DNA from: Aquimarina sp. RZ0 | GTDB taxonomy: Bacteria; Bacteroidota; Bacteroidia; Flavobacteriales; Flavobacteriaceae | DNA length: 64,000 nucleotides | Direction: 5' to 3' | Assembly (NCBI RefSeq): GCF_008370685.1 | Contig: NZ_VTZU01000019.1 | Span: 1 to 64,000 of the forward strand | Shown here: piece after piece, positions 61,711 to 64,000 of the stretch | How the letters are laid out: each line of letters begins with the position of its first letter | Position numbering within the stretch: the first letter of the stretch is position 1 | Program-made: the position numbers and the translations under genes | Notes under the pieces: generated by a model | Told to the model about the DNA's origin: nothing | Database searches by the model: none | Seen by the model: only the letters and a program-made list of their open reading frames with translations

Positions 61711-64000
61711 ATGAAAACCAACCTTATTTATTTACTATTCATAGCAACACATATAGTCAATGCTCAGTTTTTAGAAAAACAAAAAGATTTAAAATCATAT
61801 CAGGGGTATTTTGATTTTTTTTATAATGAGGCTAAAGATGAAATATATTTAACTGTTGATAAGCTTGATACAGAATTTTTGTATGTACACTCATTAGTTA
61901 CTGGGTTAGGCTCAAATGATATAGGATTAGATAGAGGTCAGATTGGTAATGGCGTGGTTGTAAAGTTTCAGAAGGCTGGTAATAAATTGTTACTCATTCA
62001 ACCAAATCAGCAATATCGCGCTGTTACTAATAATAAATTAGAGAAAAAAAGTGTAGAACAGGCTTTTGCAAGATCTGTTTTATTTGGTTTTCCGATTAAA
62101 GAAAAAAAAGGGAATAATTATATCATAGATATAACCCCTTTTTTATTACAAGATACTCATGGCGTTATTGATAGGCTTAAAACACAGAATGAAGGAGTAT
62201 ATACAATAGATAGAACAAGAAGTGCTTTGGCTTTGGAAAGGACAAAAGGATTTCCTGAAAATGTGGAGTTTGAAGCATTGATTACGTATCGGGGATCACC
62301 AAGCGGAGGTCATATAAGATCTGTAGCTCCTGATTCTAAATTTCTAACAGTACTACAGCATCATTCTTTTGTAGCATTACCTGATAACAATTATAAGAAA
62401 CGAGAGTTTGATCCGAGAAGTGGGGCATTGTCGATTTCTTATCTGGATTATGCGACACCAGTTCATGAACCAATTGTAAAAAGATATATCACCAGACATA
62501 GATTAGAAAAGAAAAACCCAAATCAAGCGATTAGCGAAGCTAAAGAGCCTATAATTTATTATCTGGATCCAGGTACACCGGAGCCGGTAAGATCGGCTTT
62601 GTTGGAAGGTGCAAGATGGTGGAATCAAGCATATGAGGAAATTGGTTTTAAAAATGCTTTCCAGGTAAAAATGCTTCCAGAAGATGCAGATCCTATGGAT
62701 TTGAGATATAATGTTATTCAATGGGTGCATAGGTCAACACGGGGATGGAGTTATGGAGCGAGTGTCGTAGACCCCAGAACTGGTGAAATATTAAAAGGTC
62801 ATGTAAGTTTAGGAAGTCTACGTATACGACAAGATTTTCTCATTGCTCAAGCTTTGTTAAATCAACCTTTTTCAAAAAATGATTCAAATTATCAGCAGAT
62901 GCTGGATATGGCATTAGCCAGGATTCGTCAGTTATCTGCTCATGAAGTAGGACATACAATAGGGTTTGCTCATAATTTTGCGGCAAGTATATCTGATAGA
63001 GCATCGGTTATGGATTATCCACACCCTTCTGTTGCATTAAAGAACGGAGAAGTTGATTTAACAAATGCCTATGATACTAAAATTGGAGCATGGGATAAGG
63101 TTACTGTAGCCTATAGTTATTCAGAGTTTGGAAAAGGAGTGAATGAAAAAGAAGCACTCACAGAAATATTAGATACTTCTTATGAATCAGGTTTACGTTT
63201 TATTTCAGACAGTGATGCAAGACCTCAGGGAGGTGCACATGGATTAGCACATTTATGGGATAATGGTAAAAGTCCATCTGATGAGTTAAAAAAAGTTTTA
63301 GACGTTCGAAAAATAGCAATCCGTAATTTTTCTGAGCATAATATTAGAAGTAATGAACCCTATTCTGTCCTAGAAGATGTTTTTGTGCCATTATATTTTT
63401 TTCATAGATATCAAACAGAAGCAGCAGTAAAACAAATAGGAGGTTTGGATTATGATTATGCCGTAAAAGGAGGGAAACAAACCGTCGTTAAGGTGATCTC
63501 TGAAAAAGATCAAAAACGAGCATTACAGGGATTGTTAAGAACATTGTCTCCTGAAGTTTTGGCAATTCCGGAAGATAAACTGAAATTATTTCCACCGAGA
63601 GCCTTTGGGTACCCCAGAACAAGAGAATCATTTTCAGGTAAAACTGGTGTTGCCTTTGATGCTATAAGTGTTGCAGCTACTGCCAGTGATATGAGTTTAT
63701 CTCTTTTGCTACATTCTCAAAGAGCTTCAAGGCTGGTGCAGCAAAAAAGTTTAGACAAGAAACAATTAGGACTTTCGGATGTATTGGAGCTATTAATAGA
63801 AGCAGTTTTTAAAACCAAAACTCAAAATAACTACCATAAAGAGGTTCAAAATACAGTAAAAAGCAATGTACTAAAGCATCTCATGAATTTGAGTGTGAAT
63901 ACAAATGCATACCCACAAGTGAATGCAATTGCATATGCTTATTTGAAGAAAACACAACAAATATTAAAGGTTGACGAGGGAACAGAATTAGATACGATAT
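61711..64000 (+). CDS. DUF5117/DUF4953 exported zinc metalloprotease (partial, 3' end beyond window)
   Basis: The frame runs from ATG 61711 to the window edge, 763 codons without a stop. Signal peptide ending IVNAQ (about residue 19). A beta-rich N-terminal region (DUF5117-like, about 30-220) precedes a catalytic region with SAHEVGHTIGFAHNF at about residues 410-424 (HEXXHXXGXXH) and the Met-turn-like SVMDYPHP. A C-terminal DUF4953-like part follows. The full family is about 800 aa, so only the last few dozen residues are missing. Probably a periplasmic or surface peptidase. Starts 109 bp from the divergent prfB. Confidence 0.87.
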   Translation, partial: MKTNLIYLLFIATHIVNAQFLEKQKDLKSYQGYFDFFYNEAKDEIYLTVDKLDTEFLYVHSLVTGLGSNDIGLDRGQIGNGVVVKFQKAGNKLLLIQPNQQYRAVTNNKLEKKSVEQAFARSVLFGFPIKEKKGNNYIIDITPFLLQDTHGVIDRLKTQNEGVYTIDRTRSALALERTKGFPENVEFEALITYRGSPSGGHIRSVAPDSKFLTVLQHHSFVALPDNNYKKREFDPRSGALSISYLDYATPVHEPIVKRYITRHRLEKKNPNQAISEAKEPIIYYLDPGTPEPVRSALLEGARWWNQAYEEIGFKNAFQVKMLPEDADPMDLRYNVIQWVHRSTRGWSYGASVVDPRTGEILKGHVSLGSLRIRQDFLIAQALLNQPFSKNDSNYQQMLDMALARIRQLSAHEVGHTIGFAHNFAASISDRASVMDYPHPSVALKNGEVDLTNAYDTKIGAWDKVTVAYSYSEFGKGVNEKEALTEILDTSYESGLRFISDSDARPQGGAHGLAHLWDNGKSPSDELKKVLDVRKIAIRNFSEHNIRSNEPYSVLEDVFVPLYFFHRYQTEAAVKQIGGLDYDYAVKGGKQTVVKVISEKDQKRALQGLLRTLSPEVLAIPEDKLKLFPPRAFGYPRTRESFSGKTGVAFDAISVAATASDMSLSLLLHSQRASRLVQQKSLDKKQLGLSDVLELLIEAVFKTKTQNNYHKEVQNTVKSNVLKHLMNLSVNTNAYPQVNAIAYAYLKKTQQILKVDEGTELDTI

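Overview
The window looks like chromosome from a marine member of the Flavobacteriaceae (Bacteroidota), possibly Aquimarina or a close relative; the genus is a guess. The evidence is the strongly AT-rich DNA, exported proteins ending in type IX secretion (T9SS) sorting domains, TAnnTTTG-type -7 promoter elements, weak Shine-Dalgarno sequences, DUF5011 and TraO/TraQ-like proteins, and a Bacteroidota-style carotenoid operon. No rRNA, tRNA or CRISPR array was seen.

Layout. 0.3-2.7 kb: two curlin-repeat proteins. 3-7 kb: an M1 aminopeptidase and two tandem patatins. 7-15.4 kb: a DoxX-like membrane protein, a GH42-like/ricin secreted glycosidase and a multidomain secreted zinc protease. 15.9 kb: a decayed lipoprotein gene. 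17-21.5 kb: a minus-strand run (DsrE-like, M20 amidohydrolase, glutamate-synthase-like FMN protein, a hypothetical). 21.8-24.1 kb: a UvrD/PcrA helicase. 24.8-30.8 kb: a carotenoid operon (crtB, lycopene cyclase, a 50-codon relic of crtI, cruF, acyltransferase, glycosyltransferase, TPR protein, DUF4056-like protein). 30.9-36 kb: a threonylcarbamoyl-AMP synthase-like protein, an AraC regulator and three paralogous secreted proteins with the same promoter and operator-like site. 36.3-43 kb: envelope proteins, a glycosyltransferase and two HEIGH (M57-like) proteases. 43.4-49 kb: HSDR_N-like protein, holA, Lrp regulator, a PLP gamma-family enzyme, a promoter-to-terminator mini-transcript, and fumC. 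50.2-58 kb: a TraO-like protein and three TraQ/DUF5011-like lipoproteins. 58.1-59.9 kb: an IS1634-family insertion sequence. 60.1-64 kb: arsC-like gene, prfB with its programmed frameshift, and a DUF5117/DUF4953 zinc protease that runs off the window.

The most unusual points are: (i) the IS is flanked by a 296-bp direct duplication that leaves both neighbouring genes complete; (ii) the carotenoid operon keeps ATGA start-stop coupling around a crtI gene reduced to 50 codons; (iii) TraO and TraQ-like components, normally parts of conjugative transposons, occur here without transfer genes, the TraQ-like part being fused to variable numbers of DUF5011 repeats; (iv) three secreted paralogs share a dyad at the -7 element next to an AraC gene; (v) several families of roughly 160-bp palindromic elements are scattered in the gaps, some copies identical or one base apart over long distances, with a shared CATAGC...GCTA(T/C)G-like core, plus a separate roughly 100-bp CTCGATAATCGAG family.

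Family assignments are from recognition of motifs in translated sequence, without database searches. Statements about pathways combine known family roles with inference from gene order.
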